This document shows, piece after piece, positions 8,668-17,669 of a stretch of DNA of 61,730 nucleotides; the first letter of the stretch is position 1; the number at the start of each line of letters is the position of its first letter. The notes under the pieces are model-generated. The model was given only the letters and a program-made list of their open reading frames with translations. It made no database searches and was not told the origin of the DNA. This stretch comes from Limiplasma sp964504385 (GTDB lineage: Bacteria > Bacillota > Clostridia > Christensenellales > Aristaeellaceae). Where the stretch lies: positions 1 to 61,730 of the forward strand of contig CAZDEF010000003.1 of the NCBI GenBank assembly GCA_964504385.1. Reading direction: 5' to 3'. The position numbers and the translations under genes are program-made.

Positions 8668-10120
8668 CGGCATTCTCCTCCTTGCCCCGCACAGGCACAC
8701 GGAAGCTGACCGTTGTGCCGGTCGCGTCGCTCTGAATCTCCAGTCCTTCCTCCTGATTATAGTACAGCCGAATGCGCTGATCCACGTTGCTCAGGCCAAA
8801 GCCGGATCCGGCGCCCATTTTATCTGCAGAAGCCAGCGGCTTTCGCCCGCGCATGTGCGCTTTCACATCGTTCAGGCGCTGCGCCGTCATTCCCTTGCCC
8901 GTGTCCCGCACGCAAAAGGACAGCCAGTCGCCTTCGCGCCGCCCCGTCACGGTGATGCAGCCGCCGCCGCGTTTGAACTTGATGCCGTGGTATAACGCAT
9001 TTTCCACCAGCGGCTGCAGCAGCAGCTTCAGGATATAGACTTCGCCGATGTCCGGCTCCACGTCGATCTCATAGGTGAGGATATCGCGGTAACGCGTTTT
9101 TTGGATGGAGAGGTAGCCCGCCAAGTGCTTCATCTCCTGCTGCACGGGGATCCAATCCTCACCGGAGGAGAGAGCGATGCGGAAAAAATCGCTCATCGAG
9201 CGGGTGAGGGCGATGACCTCATCGCTGCGCCCTGCCTCCGCCTGCCAGATGATCGCATCCAGCGTATTATACAAAAAATGCGGGTTGATCTGCGCCTGCA
9301 AAAGCCGCAGTTCGGATTTTTTCAGGTTTTCCTGTTCCTGCCTCCGCTGCTCCATCAGCGCTTCCAGATTGTTGGCCATCACGTTCACGCGGTCGGTCAG
9401 CGCGCGAAGCTCCTCCACATCCGTATGGGGAATGCGGTTTTGCAGATGGCCGTTTGCCAGCAGACCTGCAAAGTGCTCCAGATGCTCAATGGGTTCGCTG
9501 ATGCTGCGCCGCGTTTTGCGCTGCATGCGGCTGGTCAGGACAAAGGCCGCCGCCACCACCAGCACATCCAGCGCCGCAGAGAAAAACACGACCCGCCTCA
9601 GATCGGTCACGATTCGCGCCGTCTGCTCGATCTCCTGCATGATGGCGTCCTCCAGCATGCTGGCGGCCAGCACAGCCACATCGCGCACCTCTTCCAGCGT
9701 TTCCTCACTTTCGATGATCGGCACGCCGGTGTTCATGTTTTCTTCGATCTGCTGCACATAGTTCAGCAGCGTGTCCATCGTTCGCCGCGCCACCACCAGC
9801 TCCAGCTGGCTGCCCGCGCTCGTCTGGGCGATCAGCCCGTTCAGCGTCTGGTTGATCGTGTCCACGGTATCATACACGCCGCACTCGGCAAAGGTTTTTC
9901 GGCCGGATACGGTGGACCACAGCTTTTCAGAGATCTCCGTATCCACCATGGGCTTGAGGCTGGCGATGGTCTCCATGCGTGAAACGGAGTGCTGGTATTG
10001 CGCTGCAAAGAAGATCATAATGGTCAGGCTCAGCACGACCGGCACCATCATGATGACCATCAGCCATCGGGACGAAGCCGTGATCTGGCGCAGAATACTT
10101 CGGGTTTTGGGCTGGGACAT
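8660..10120 (-). CDS. Sensor histidine kinase, YesM type
   Basis: 486 residues. A first membrane helix at about 20-40, an extracytoplasmic sensor region of about 135 residues, a second helix (VVFFSAALDVLVVAAAFVL), then a HAMP-like segment. The kinase core has the His motif QINPHFLYNTLDAIIW, the N-box LLQPLVENALYHG and the G-box GAGSGFGLSN. It phosphorylates the YesN-type regulator encoded next. The gene starts 1 bp after the binding lipoprotein gene ends, which suggests the lipoprotein presents sugar to the sensor domain, as in the XylFII-LytS/YesN type of three-component system. No cytoplasmic PAS domain is seen. Confidence 0.9.
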   Translation of the reverse strand: MSQPKTRSILRQITASSRWLMVIMMVPVVLSLTIMIFFAAQYQHSVSRMETIASLKPMVDTEISEKLWSTVSGRKTFAECGVYDTVDTINQTLNGLIAQTSAGSQLELVVARRTMDTLLNYVQQIEENMNTGVPIIESEETLEEVRDVAVLAASMLEDAIMQEIEQTARIVTDLRRVVFFSAALDVLVVAAAFVLTSRMQRKTRRSISEPIEHLEHFAGLLANGHLQNRIPHTDVEELRALTDRVNVMANNLEALMEQRRQEQENLKKSELRLLQAQINPHFLYNTLDAIIWQAEAGRSDEVIALTRSMSDFFRIALSSGEDWIPVQQEMKHLAGYLSIQKTRYRDILTYEIDVEPDIGEVYILKLLLQPLVENALYHGIKFKRGGGCITVTGRREGDWLSFCVRDTGKGMTAQRLNDVKAHMRGRKPLASADKMGAGSGFGLSNVDQRIRLYYNQEEGLEIQSDATGTTVSFRVPVRGKEENADD

Positions 10121-10121
10121 A

Positions 10122-11093
10122 TCAGTATCCTCTCGGAGCCAGCTGGCTCAGATCATCATAATCTGTAAAGGCGATCTGTTTCGGGAAAACCACGCGCTCC
10201 ACCTCTTCGCCCGCCGCCAGCTTCACGGCCATGTCCATCACCAGATCGCCAAGGAACGGGGTGCATTCCACCACACAGTTGATCTTTCCTTCCTTGAGCA
10301 GATCGATCGCCGCCTGTTCGCCGTCCACGGTAAGGATCAGGATATCCTTGCCGGGCGCAAGCCCGCTTTCCTCGATCACCGCCAGCGCTCCGCTGGTCAT
10401 GCCGTCGTTGTGCGAATACAGCACGTCGATGTCATCGCCGTATTTGTCGATGAGGTACTGCATGCACTCCCGGCCTTTGGACAGGAGAAAATCCCCTGAG
10501 ACGCTTTCCAAGATCGTGAACCTTTCATCGTTTTCGATGATCTCGGCAAAGCCCATCTGCCGTTCGATCATCGGGGTGGAATTGAGCGTGCCGGAGATCT
10601 CCACCACATTGAGATGCTCCGCCCCCAGATCATCCGCCTTGCGCTGCAGATAGCGCGCCGCCATCCTTCCCTGCTCCACGCTGTCGTAGCCCACATAGGC
10701 CGCATAGAGCGATTCATCCTCCGTGGCGATCATGCGGTCTACCACCACCACCGGTATGCCGGCGTTCTTGGCCTCCGTCAGCACATTGTCCCAGCCGGTC
10801 TCCACGATGGGCGCGAAGGTGATCACATCCACGCGGTAAGCGATGAACGAGCGCAGCGCCTCGATCTGCTTTTCCTGCTTCTGGTTGGCGTTTTCCAGCA
10901 TCAGGCTGATGCCGCGCGCCTGCGCCGCATCCTGCATGCTTTTGGAATTGGCCAGCCGATAGGCGCTTTCCGTGCCCAGCTGGGAATAGCCCACCAGCAG
11001 TCTGGGCGAGGCGGTCGTTTCCTCCGGCTTTGTGCAAGCGGAGAGCATCAGCAGGCACAGCAGCATTGCAGCCATTGCCAGTATGCGTTTCAC
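10122..11093 (-). CDS. Sugar-binding lipoprotein, probable co-sensor of the kinase
   Basis: About 323 residues. Starting at GTG 11093 (GGGGGA 7 nt upstream) gives a lipoprotein signal VKRILAMAAMLLCLLMLSAC with lipobox LSAC. The mature part is a paralogue of the YtfQ-like protein: VGYSQLGTESAYRLANSKS, APIVETGWDNVLTEAKNAG, PVVVVDR, SVSGDFLLSKG, LYSHNDGMTSGA. Because it is a lipoprotein and sits with the kinase rather than the importer, it more likely senses sugar and signals to the kinase than feeds transport. An ATG at 11108 is a less well spaced alternative. It is the first gene after the promoter at 11228-11256. Confidence 0.85.
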   Translation of the reverse strand: MKRILAMAAMLLCLLMLSACTKPEETTASPRLLVGYSQLGTESAYRLANSKSMQDAAQARGISLMLENANQKQEKQIEALRSFIAYRVDVITFAPIVETGWDNVLTEAKNAGIPVVVVDRMIATEDESLYAAYVGYDSVEQGRMAARYLQRKADDLGAEHLNVVEISGTLNSTPMIERQMGFAEIIENDERFTILESVSGDFLLSKGRECMQYLIDKYGDDIDVLYSHNDGMTSGALAVIEESGLAPGKDILILTVDGEQAAIDLLKEGKINCVVECTPFLGDLVMDMAVKLAAGEEVERVVFPKQIAFTDYDDLSQLAPRGY

Positions 11094-11227
11094 TGCGAAT
11101 TCCCCCATTCTTCTTTCGTGCTCCCCAAAAAGCGTCTGGAGCCCGCCTGTTCCGTATCTCCGGGGTGTAAGCCTCATAGCTCACACGCTCAATTTTCATC
11201 TCGGGTCTGCAGTTTCACTCTTTTGGT

Positions 11228-11256
11228 ATTATATCATCCTTTTTTCTTCCTGTCCA
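11228..11256 (-). promoter_or_regulatory. Promoter of the sensor operon
   Basis: Minus-strand TGGACA (11251-11256) and a perfect TATAAT (11228-11233), 17-bp spacer. It reads toward the lipoprotein-kinase-regulator genes and lies back-to-back with the polysaccharide promoter. Confidence 0.75.
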
Positions 11257-11289
11257 TCACCCTCGATCCCGCCGCCTGATGAGAAAGCA

Positions 11290-11318
11290 TTGAAAATCAC
11301 CCTATTGCATGATATAAT
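11290..11318 (+). promoter_or_regulatory. Promoter of the polysaccharide operon
   Basis: TTGAAA (11290-11295) and TATAAT (11313-11318), 17-bp spacer. The leader is about 85 nt before the first glycosyltransferase start. I see no other strong promoter before 27.5 kb, so this probably drives the whole cluster. The gap 11094-11408 holds only these two divergent promoters and leaders. Confidence 0.8.
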
Positions 11319-11408
11319 GATAGATGGGGTATTTTGTCATTGTGCTTTGATGCGTATCCCGTTCAGTACAGGCGGCGGCAGCTGCCTTGTTTGAGTGTGC
11401 ATTTTTTC

Positions 11409-12278
11409 ATGAAGTTTTCTGTCATCATCCCAACCCTGAACGCAGGCGCGCAGCTGGAAGTGCTGCTGTGCCGTCTGGAAGATCAGACCGTACAGCCGGA
11501 TGAGATCATCGTGGTGGATTCCGCCTCTGAGGACGATACGCTGTCGATCGCTTCCGCGCATCCGCTTGTGCAGGTGCTTTCCATCCAGAGAAGCGATTTT
11601 GACCACGGCGGCACGCGCGACATGGCGCTGCGCCGCTGCCGGGGCGAAGCGGTGCTGTTCCTCACGCAGGATGCGCTGCCCACGGACGAGCGCTACATCG
11701 AGCGCCTCACCGCGCCGTTTGCGGATGAACGCGTGGCCGCCGTGGGAGGGCGGCAGATCGCCTACCCGGATGCGCGCCCCTTTGAGCGGGCGGTGCGCGC
11801 CTTCAATTACCCCGCAGCCGACCGCGTGTGGGACAGCGGCGATATCGCCCGGCTGGGCGTGCGCGCCTACCTGATCTCCGACGTGTGCTCCGCCTATCGC
11901 CGCAGCGCCTATCTGGCGGCTGGCGGCTTCGACCACCCTATCAAGACCAACGAGGACATGCTGATGGCGCAGAAGCTGCTGCGGGCCGGGCATCGGCTGG
12001 CTTACAGCGGCAGCGCATCCGTTTTCCATTCCCATCATTTCACGCTGAAGCAGGAGTACCGGCGCAACCGCCTCATCGGCTGGACGATGAAGCACTACGA
12101 AGACCGCTTCGCCAATGCCGAAGAAATGGGCGAAGGCGTCAAGCTGGCGCTGGCCGTTGTCCGTACGCTCGTGCGCGAAGGGCATGTGTGGGAATGCGTC
12201 CCCTTTGCGTTCAACTGCGCTGCACGGCTGCTGGGCAACCGCGCAGGACGGCATGCCGCCGGAAAGGAGAGGGCCTGA
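11409..12278 (+). CDS. Family 2 glycosyltransferase, rhamnosyltransferase-like
   Basis: 289 residues in a GT-A fold. It starts MKFSVIIPTLNAGAQLEVLL and has the nucleotide-sugar binding motifs VVDSASEDDT and FLTQDALP. The region DFDHGGTRDMALRRCRGEAV is typical of RfbF-like rhamnosyltransferases, which fits the dTDP-rhamnose genes at the end of the operon. No clear Shine-Dalgarno precedes ATG 11409; an in-frame ATG at 11334 would add 25 poorly conserved residues. First gene of the polysaccharide operon. The acceptor sugar cannot be told. Confidence 0.82.
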   Translation: MKFSVIIPTLNAGAQLEVLLCRLEDQTVQPDEIIVVDSASEDDTLSIASAHPLVQVLSIQRSDFDHGGTRDMALRRCRGEAVLFLTQDALPTDERYIERLTAPFADERVAAVGGRQIAYPDARPFERAVRAFNYPAADRVWDSGDIARLGVRAYLISDVCSAYRRSAYLAAGGFDHPIKTNEDMLMAQKLLRAGHRLAYSGSASVFHSHHFTLKQEYRRNRLIGWTMKHYEDRFANAEEMGEGVKLALAVVRTLVREGHVWECVPFAFNCAARLLGNRAGRHAAGKERA

Positions 12279-12279
12279 T

Positions 12280-13209
12280 ATGGAACAGAACTATGCGGAG
12301 ATCCTGATGGCCACCTACAACGGCGAACGCTATGTGCGCCAGCAGCTGGATTCCCTGCTGGCGCAGGATGACGACCGCTGGCACCTGACCGTATCGGACG
12401 ACGGCTCCACCGACACCACTCCGCAGATCTTGGACGAATATGTTCAGGCGCATCCGGACAGGATCACCCGTCACGTTTCCGGACGCCGCTTTGGCAATGC
12501 ACGGGATCATTTCTTCCACCTGATGGAGACCTGCCATGCGCCGTTCATGCTTTTTTGCGATCAGGACGATGTGTGGTATCCCCACAAGGTGCGCGTAACG
12601 CTGGATGCGCTCATCCGCACACAGGCGCAATGCGGCGAGGATGTGCCCGTCCTCGTACTGACCGACCAGACCCCCGTCAATGCTGATCTGTCCCCCATCG
12701 CGCCCTCGCTCATGCGCTATCAGCAGCAGGATGCGAGCGTGATCGACTACCGCCGCATTCTGCTGCAGAACATCGTCACCGGCTGCGCCACGGGCATCAA
12801 CCGCGCGCTGGCCGTGCGCTGCGCCAAGCTGCAAAACCGCGCCGATACCATCATGCACGACTGGTGGGCGGGCGCAGTGGCGGCGCGCTTTGGCAGGCTG
12901 GTCTATCTGGATGAAAGCACCATGGCCTACCGCCAGCACGGCGGCAACAGCGTGGGCGCCAAGAACGTGGGCAGTCTGCGTCATGTGGTGGACAAGCTGG
13001 CTCATCTGGAAGCGCTGAAAAAGACCATCTTGCAAAAGAAGCGGCAGGCGCTGGCCTTTGCCGATACCTATCGGACTGAACTGAGTGAAGACGAGCTTGC
13101 GTTCCTGCGCCAGCTTGCAAAGCCGCACAGCGGGCTGCTCTTCTACTGCCGACACCGCAGCCTTTTCACAGGCTTTTTCCGTTTTGCCGGAACGGCCCTG
13201 CTGGGCTGA
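12280..13209 (+). CDS. Family 2 glycosyltransferase
   Basis: 309 residues: EILMATYNGERYVRQQLDSL, TVSDDGSTDTTPQIL, then the DXD-like motif FCDQDDVWYPHKV, and an IMHDWWAGAVAARFG segment before the C-terminal helices. This is the pattern of rhamnan and O-antigen transferases acting on the cytoplasmic face. The gene begins one base after the previous stop, with GGAAAGGAGA upstream, so it is tightly co-expressed. The sugar donor is not determined; dTDP-rhamnose is a reasonable guess from the operon. Confidence 0.85.
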   Translation: MEQNYAEILMATYNGERYVRQQLDSLLAQDDDRWHLTVSDDGSTDTTPQILDEYVQAHPDRITRHVSGRRFGNARDHFFHLMETCHAPFMLFCDQDDVWYPHKVRVTLDALIRTQAQCGEDVPVLVLTDQTPVNADLSPIAPSLMRYQQQDASVIDYRRILLQNIVTGCATGINRALAVRCAKLQNRADTIMHDWWAGAVAARFGRLVYLDESTMAYRQHGGNSVGAKNVGSLRHVVDKLAHLEALKKTILQKKRQALAFADTYRTELSEDELAFLRQLAKPHSGLLFYCRHRSLFTGFFRFAGTALLG

Positions 13210-13235
13210 ATACTTTACCACACAGGAGTCACGCA

Positions 13236-14696
13236 ATGATTATGAACGCTGAAAAAACCAAGCGGCTGCTCATCTGGCTGGGCGCCGCGTTCTGGGCGCT
13301 GGCGCTGATGATCTACGTCGTTGCCTTTGATCAGTTCCGCTACAATGTCGTGGTGAACGACACGCTGTCCTCCTCCGCCGTTGTGGGCGAGATCACCGAT
13401 GGGCAGCTGCTGCAGCAGAAGCTGCCCGCACCGGCGGACACGCTGCAGAGCGTGGAACTCATGCTCGACACCTACGGGCGCAGCGCATCGGGGCTGCTGC
13501 ACATCCGGCTGGAAGACGAAGCGGGCCGCCTGCTGGCGCAGCAGAGCGCCGACATCGCCCAGCTGCCCAGCGGCATGTACGCCTCCATCCCGCTGTCTGA
13601 ACCGCTGACCGGCCTGCGCGGGCAGACGCTTTTCCTCACGCTGAGCACCGAAGGCGTAGCGCCGCAAAACGCCATCACCTTCTTCTTCGGCAACACCGTC
13701 AGCACCGGGCGCTTCGACATTGCCAAAGAGATCCCAGCCGATGAAGTGTACACGCTCAATGGTCAGCCCGGCGTGGGCAAGCTCTGCATCCGTTTCAGCG
13801 GCATCAACGAGCTTTCCTTCTATCGCTACTACTGGCTGCTGGTGGCGGGCGTGTTTGCGCTGCTCGCCGCGTATGTGGCGCGTTGTTGGAAGCAGGCGCT
13901 GGCCGGCCGCAACAACATCGTCATGCTGCTGGGCGTGGTCTACTGCCGCTATCATTTTCTGCTCAAGCAGCTGGTGCTGCGCGATTTCAAGGCAAAGTAC
14001 AAGCGCTCTGTTCTGGGGGTTTTCTGGAGCTTTCTGAACCCGCTGCTGACCATGACGGTGCAGTACGCCATCTTCTCCACCATGTTCCGCAGCGATATCC
14101 CCCATTATCCCGTCTACCTGCTCACCGGCGTTGTTTTCTTCAATTTCTTCAGCGAAGCCGTCAGTCTGGGCATGCACTGCATCACTGGCAACGCTTCTCT
14201 CATCAAAAAGGTGTATGTGCCCAAGTATATCTACCCCGTCACCCGCACGCTGTCCTCCTCCATCAATTTCCTGCTGGCGCTGATCCCGCTGGTGCTGGTG
14301 ATGCTGTTTACCGGCCTGCGCTTCCATCTTTCGCTGCTTCTGCTGGTCTTTGATCTGCTGTGCATGTTCTGCTTTGTGCTGGGCATGGTGATGATCCTGT
14401 CCACCCTGATGACCTTCTTTCAGGACGTGCAGTTCCTGTGGAACGTCATCAGCATGGTGTGGATGTATGCCACCCCCATCTTCTACCCGGAAAGCATCAT
14501 CCCCGCGCAGTTCCTGCCGCTTTACCACATGAACCCGCTGTACCAGTACATCACCTTCGCCCGCATCTGCATCATCAACGGCGTGTCGCCCGTTCCCACG
14601 GCTTACCTGTGGTGCCTCCTCTCCGCGCTGGGCGTATTGGCGCTGGGCGTATGGCTGTTCAAAAAGAATCAGGACAAGTTCATCCTCTATCTGTAA
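13236..14696 (+). CDS. Polysaccharide ABC exporter permease (Wzm/TagG-like) with an extra N-terminal domain
   Basis: 486 residues. The last ~265 are a standard ABC-2 polysaccharide permease: VLRDFKAKYKRSVLGVFWSF, NPLLTMTVQYAIF, YTLL-type helices, ISMVWMYATPIFYPES and YHMNPLYQYITFARI. The first ~220 are unusual: a membrane helix at about 11-31, a roughly 150-residue beta-rich, extracytoplasmic-looking domain, and another helix (YYWLLVAGVFALLAAYVA). Ordinary Wzm proteins are about 260-270 residues. AGGAG precedes ATG 13236. With the ATPase encoded next it should export the lipid-linked polymer. The extra domain may bind or help assemble the polymer outside; that is inference. Confidence 0.87.
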   Translation: MIMNAEKTKRLLIWLGAAFWALALMIYVVAFDQFRYNVVVNDTLSSSAVVGEITDGQLLQQKLPAPADTLQSVELMLDTYGRSASGLLHIRLEDEAGRLLAQQSADIAQLPSGMYASIPLSEPLTGLRGQTLFLTLSTEGVAPQNAITFFFGNTVSTGRFDIAKEIPADEVYTLNGQPGVGKLCIRFSGINELSFYRYYWLLVAGVFALLAAYVARCWKQALAGRNNIVMLLGVVYCRYHFLLKQLVLRDFKAKYKRSVLGVFWSFLNPLLTMTVQYAIFSTMFRSDIPHYPVYLLTGVVFFNFFSEAVSLGMHCITGNASLIKKVYVPKYIYPVTRTLSSSINFLLALIPLVLVMLFTGLRFHLSLLLLVFDLLCMFCFVLGMVMILSTLMTFFQDVQFLWNVISMVWMYATPIFYPESIIPAQFLPLYHMNPLYQYITFARICIINGVSPVPTAYLWCLLSALGVLALGVWLFKKNQDKFILYL

Positions 14697-14709
14697 AGGA
14701 GGCGGCGGT

Positions 14710-15483
14710 ATGGAACCGATGATCGAGGTAAAAGACGTTTCCATGCATTTTCGCATGGCGGACGATCAAATGCACAGTTTGAAGGAATATGCCGTGCAGC
14801 TTCTGCGCGGCAAGGCGACGTTTCATCTGTTCGAGGCGCTGAAGCACGTCAGCTTTACCGTACATTCCGGCGAAGTGATCGGGCTGATCGGCAACAACGG
14901 CGCGGGAAAAAGCACGATCCTCAAGATCATTTCCAATATCATGAAGCCCACGGAAGGGTCGGTCGTGGTGCGGGCGGACATCGTGCCCATGCTGGAACTG
15001 GGCAGCGGCTTCGACTACGACATGACCGGGCGGGAAAACATCTTCCTCAACGGCGCGATCCTCGGCTATTCCGAGGAGTTCCTCAAAAGCAAATACGACG
15101 AGATCGTTGCCTTTGCCGAATTGGAGCAGTTCATCGACCTTCCCCTGCGCAACTATTCCTCCGGCATGGTCGCCCGGCTGGCGTTCTCCATCGCCACTGT
15201 GGTGGAGCCGGATATCCTCATCGTGGACGAGGTGCTCTCCGTGGGCGACGCAGCCTTTCAGGAGAAGAGCTATGACCGCATGCAGGAGCTCATGCAGGGC
15301 GGCACCACCGTGCTGCTGGTCACGCACTCCCTGCCCCATATCCGTTACCTGTGCGACCGGGTACTGTGGCTAGAGCACGGCGTAGTGAAAATGTACGGCG
15401 ATACTCAAGAAGTGTGCGACGCTTACGAAGCCTCCATGCCCACAGCGGAACCGGAGATGGATGACGGAAAAAACGATGAATAA
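14710..15483 (+). CDS. Polysaccharide ABC exporter ATPase (Wzt/TagH-like)
   Basis: 257 residues. Walker A GNNGAGKSTIL, the Wzt-specific LELGSGFDYDMTGRENIFLNG, signature YSSGMVARLAFSIA, Walker B DILIVDEVLSVGD and the H-loop LLVTHSLPHI. It lacks the C-terminal carbohydrate-binding domain found in some Wzt proteins, so export should not depend on recognition of a modified chain end by this subunit. AAGGAGG precedes the ATG by 7 nt, and its partner permease is 13 bp upstream. The end overlaps the next gene by 8 bp. Confidence 0.92.
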   Translation: MEPMIEVKDVSMHFRMADDQMHSLKEYAVQLLRGKATFHLFEALKHVSFTVHSGEVIGLIGNNGAGKSTILKIISNIMKPTEGSVVVRADIVPMLELGSGFDYDMTGRENIFLNGAILGYSEEFLKSKYDEIVAFAELEQFIDLPLRNYSSGMVARLAFSIATVVEPDILIVDEVLSVGDAAFQEKSYDRMQELMQGGTTVLLVTHSLPHIRYLCDRVLWLEHGVVKMYGDTQEVCDAYEASMPTAEPEMDDGKNDE

Positions 15484-16561
15484 ACGTATGCTCTATTTCT
15501 GCCCGGTGGACTGGCGGTGGATCCGCCAGAGGCCGCAGTTTCTGGCCGAGGAGCTGAGCGCACATTTCCGCATGCATGTGCTCTACCCCTTTGCCAACAA
15601 ACGCCGCAGCCTGCAAAAGCAGCAGCCTTCCTCCGTCAAAGCCTATCCGTGGTTCACCCTGCCCACGCTGCGGGGGCTCATCCCCGGCATTCCGTGGCTG
15701 AACAGCGTGCTGTTCCTTGTACAGACGCGGCTGCATATGCTGTTTGTGCGGCCCGATGTGCTGTGGCTGACCATGCCGTGGCAGCTGCCCGAGATCCCAA
15801 AGGGATACCGCGGCATGGTGGTCTACGACTGCATGGACGATTACCCTGCCATCAGCATGGATCCAAAGGGACGCAAAAAGCTGCTGGCTCAGGAGCAGCT
15901 GCTGACTCAGCGCGCGGACGTCATCTTTGCATCCAGCGAAAACCTGATGAAGGTGCTGGCGCAGCGCCACGGCGTGCCGAACGAAAAAATGGCGCTGCTG
16001 CGCAACAGCTATCACGAGGGCTGGGAGGAAGCCCCTGCGCCGTGCGAAAAAGACGGAAAGCTGAGGATCGGCTACTTCGGCACCATTGGCCGCTGGTTTG
16101 ATTTTTCCTTGCTGCTGCAAAGTCTGCAGCGCTTTCCGCAGATCGAGTACCACCTTTTCGGCCCTGCTGAAACAGGCGTGGCGCTGGCGCAGCACGAGCG
16201 CATCCACTTGCACGGCGTGATGCCCCATGCGCAGATCCCGCAGCAGGCCGCCATGCTGGACGTGCTGGTCATGCCCTTCCAGCTCAACGACATCGTGCGC
16301 AGCGTAGATCCCGTGAAGCTGTATGAATACCTTTTTCTGAAACGGAACATTCTGTGCATCCGCTATCCGGAGATCGAGCGCTATGCGCCCTTTGTTTGCT
16401 TCTACGCCTCGCCCGAGGAGTACATGCAGCAGCTGCAGCGGCTGCTGGAAAACAATCAGCTCATCTATTCCGAAGAAAGCGCGCAAGCCTTTCTGAAAAA
16501 CAACAGCTGGTCCTACCGTGCCCGCGAGGCCGCCGACCGGCTCACGAAAGCAGGACTGTAA
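15476..16561 (+). CDS. Glycosyltransferase, TuaH-like GT-B fold
   Basis: 361 residues. Start MNKRMLYFCPVDWRWIRQRP is typical of TuaH-like wall-polymer transferases; the middle has VVYDCMDDYPAIS and VIFASSENLMKVL, then a second Rossmann half LRIGYFGTIGRWFDFSLL and the sugar-nucleotide region SVDPVKLYEYLFLKRNIL. The ATG at 15476 overlaps the ATPase stop; an ATG at 15461 would add 5 residues. The role is transfer of one sugar during polymer assembly in the cytoplasm. Donor and linkage cannot be read from the sequence. Confidence 0.8.
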   Translation: MNKRMLYFCPVDWRWIRQRPQFLAEELSAHFRMHVLYPFANKRRSLQKQQPSSVKAYPWFTLPTLRGLIPGIPWLNSVLFLVQTRLHMLFVRPDVLWLTMPWQLPEIPKGYRGMVVYDCMDDYPAISMDPKGRKKLLAQEQLLTQRADVIFASSENLMKVLAQRHGVPNEKMALLRNSYHEGWEEAPAPCEKDGKLRIGYFGTIGRWFDFSLLLQSLQRFPQIEYHLFGPAETGVALAQHERIHLHGVMPHAQIPQQAAMLDVLVMPFQLNDIVRSVDPVKLYEYLFLKRNILCIRYPEIERYAPFVCFYASPEEYMQQLQRLLENNQLIYSEESAQAFLKNNSWSYRAREAADRLTKAGL

Positions 16562-16563
16562 AC

Positions 16564-17658
16564 ATGCGAAAGATCATGCTGGTATTCGGCACCCGACCCG
16601 AAGCCATCAAAATGTGCCCGCTGGTGCTGGAACTGAAAAAGCGCCCGGAAGTGGAAACGCTGGTATGCGTAACGGGGCAGCACCGACAGATGCTGGATCA
16701 GGTGCTGGAGACCTTCGGCGTTAAGCCGGACTACGACCTGTCCATCATGAAGGAACGGCAGACGCTGTTTGATGTGACCGTCAGCATACTGGAGCGCATC
16801 CGCGATGTGCTGGAAAAGGAGCGCCCGGATGTGGTGCTGGTGCACGGCGATACCTCCACCACCTTTGTAACGGCGCTGGCCTGCTTCTATCTGCAGATCG
16901 CCGTGGGCCATGTGGAAGCGGGACTTCGCACCTACAACATCCATTCCCCCTATCCGGAGGAATTCAACCGGCAGGCAGTGGGCATCGTGGCCAAGTATCA
17001 CTTTGCCCCCACCGAGCTTTCGCGCGGCAACCTGCTGCGCGAGGGCAAGAACGCCGATGATATCTATGTGACCGGCAACACCGCCATTGACGCGCTCAAG
17101 ACCACTGTGCGCGCCGATTATCGGCATCCGGAGCTGACATGGGCGCAGGGCAGCCGCCTCATCCTGCTCACGGCGCACCGCCGCGAGAATCTGGGCGAGC
17201 CGATGCACCACATGTTTCGCGCCATCCGCCGCATCGTGGACGAGCACCCGGACGTGAAGGTGATCTACCCCATTCACATGAACCCCGTGGTGCGCAAGGC
17301 TGCTGAAGACGAGCTGGGCGATGATGAACGCATTCACATCATCGAGCCGCTGGATGTGCTGGATTTTCACAATTTCATGGCCTGCTCCTACCTCATCCTC
17401 ACCGACAGCGGCGGCATTCAGGAGGAAGCCCCCAGTCTGGGCAAGCCCGTTCTGGTGATGCGCGACACCACCGAGCGCCCGGAAGGCATTCAGGCCGGCA
17501 CGCTCAAACTGGTGGGCACGGACGAATCCACGATTTACCGCGAGTTCAAGGCCCTGCTGGAGGATCCCGCAGCCTATGAGGCCATGAGCAAAGCCAGCAA
17601 TCCCTATGGCGACGGTCACGCCTGCGAGCGCATCGCCGATGTGCTCATCCGCGCCTGA
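16564..17658 (+). CDS. wecB: UDP-N-acetylglucosamine 2-epimerase (non-hydrolysing)
   Basis: 364 residues. It interconverts UDP-GlcNAc and UDP-ManNAc in the cytoplasm. Motifs: MLVFGTRPEAIKMCPLV, VHGDTSTTF, VGHVEAGLRT, PEEFNRQAVG, TAHRRENLGEPM and DSGGIQEEAPSLGKPVLVMR followed by DTTERPEG. The length is normal for WecB/MnaA. Start ATG 16564 is 2 bp after the previous stop with only a weak AGGA upstream. It supplies UDP-ManNAc, the sugar that pyruvyl transferases of the CsaB type modify in secondary wall polymers; such an enzyme is encoded two genes on. mnaA is an equally valid name. Confidence 0.95.
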   Translation: MRKIMLVFGTRPEAIKMCPLVLELKKRPEVETLVCVTGQHRQMLDQVLETFGVKPDYDLSIMKERQTLFDVTVSILERIRDVLEKERPDVVLVHGDTSTTFVTALACFYLQIAVGHVEAGLRTYNIHSPYPEEFNRQAVGIVAKYHFAPTELSRGNLLREGKNADDIYVTGNTAIDALKTTVRADYRHPELTWAQGSRLILLTAHRRENLGEPMHHMFRAIRRIVDEHPDVKVIYPIHMNPVVRKAAEDELGDDERIHIIEPLDVLDFHNFMACSYLILTDSGGIQEEAPSLGKPVLVMRDTTERPEGIQAGTLKLVGTDESTIYREFKALLEDPAAYEAMSKASNPYGDGHACERIADVLIRA

Positions 17659-17669
17659 GGGAGGAAGCC

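Noticed and set aside
13215..14756. Long minus-strand open frame opposite the exporter permease
   Set aside because: His/Gln/Ala-rich translation with no motif, exactly antisense to a clear gene; GC-rich third positions suppress stops on the other strand.
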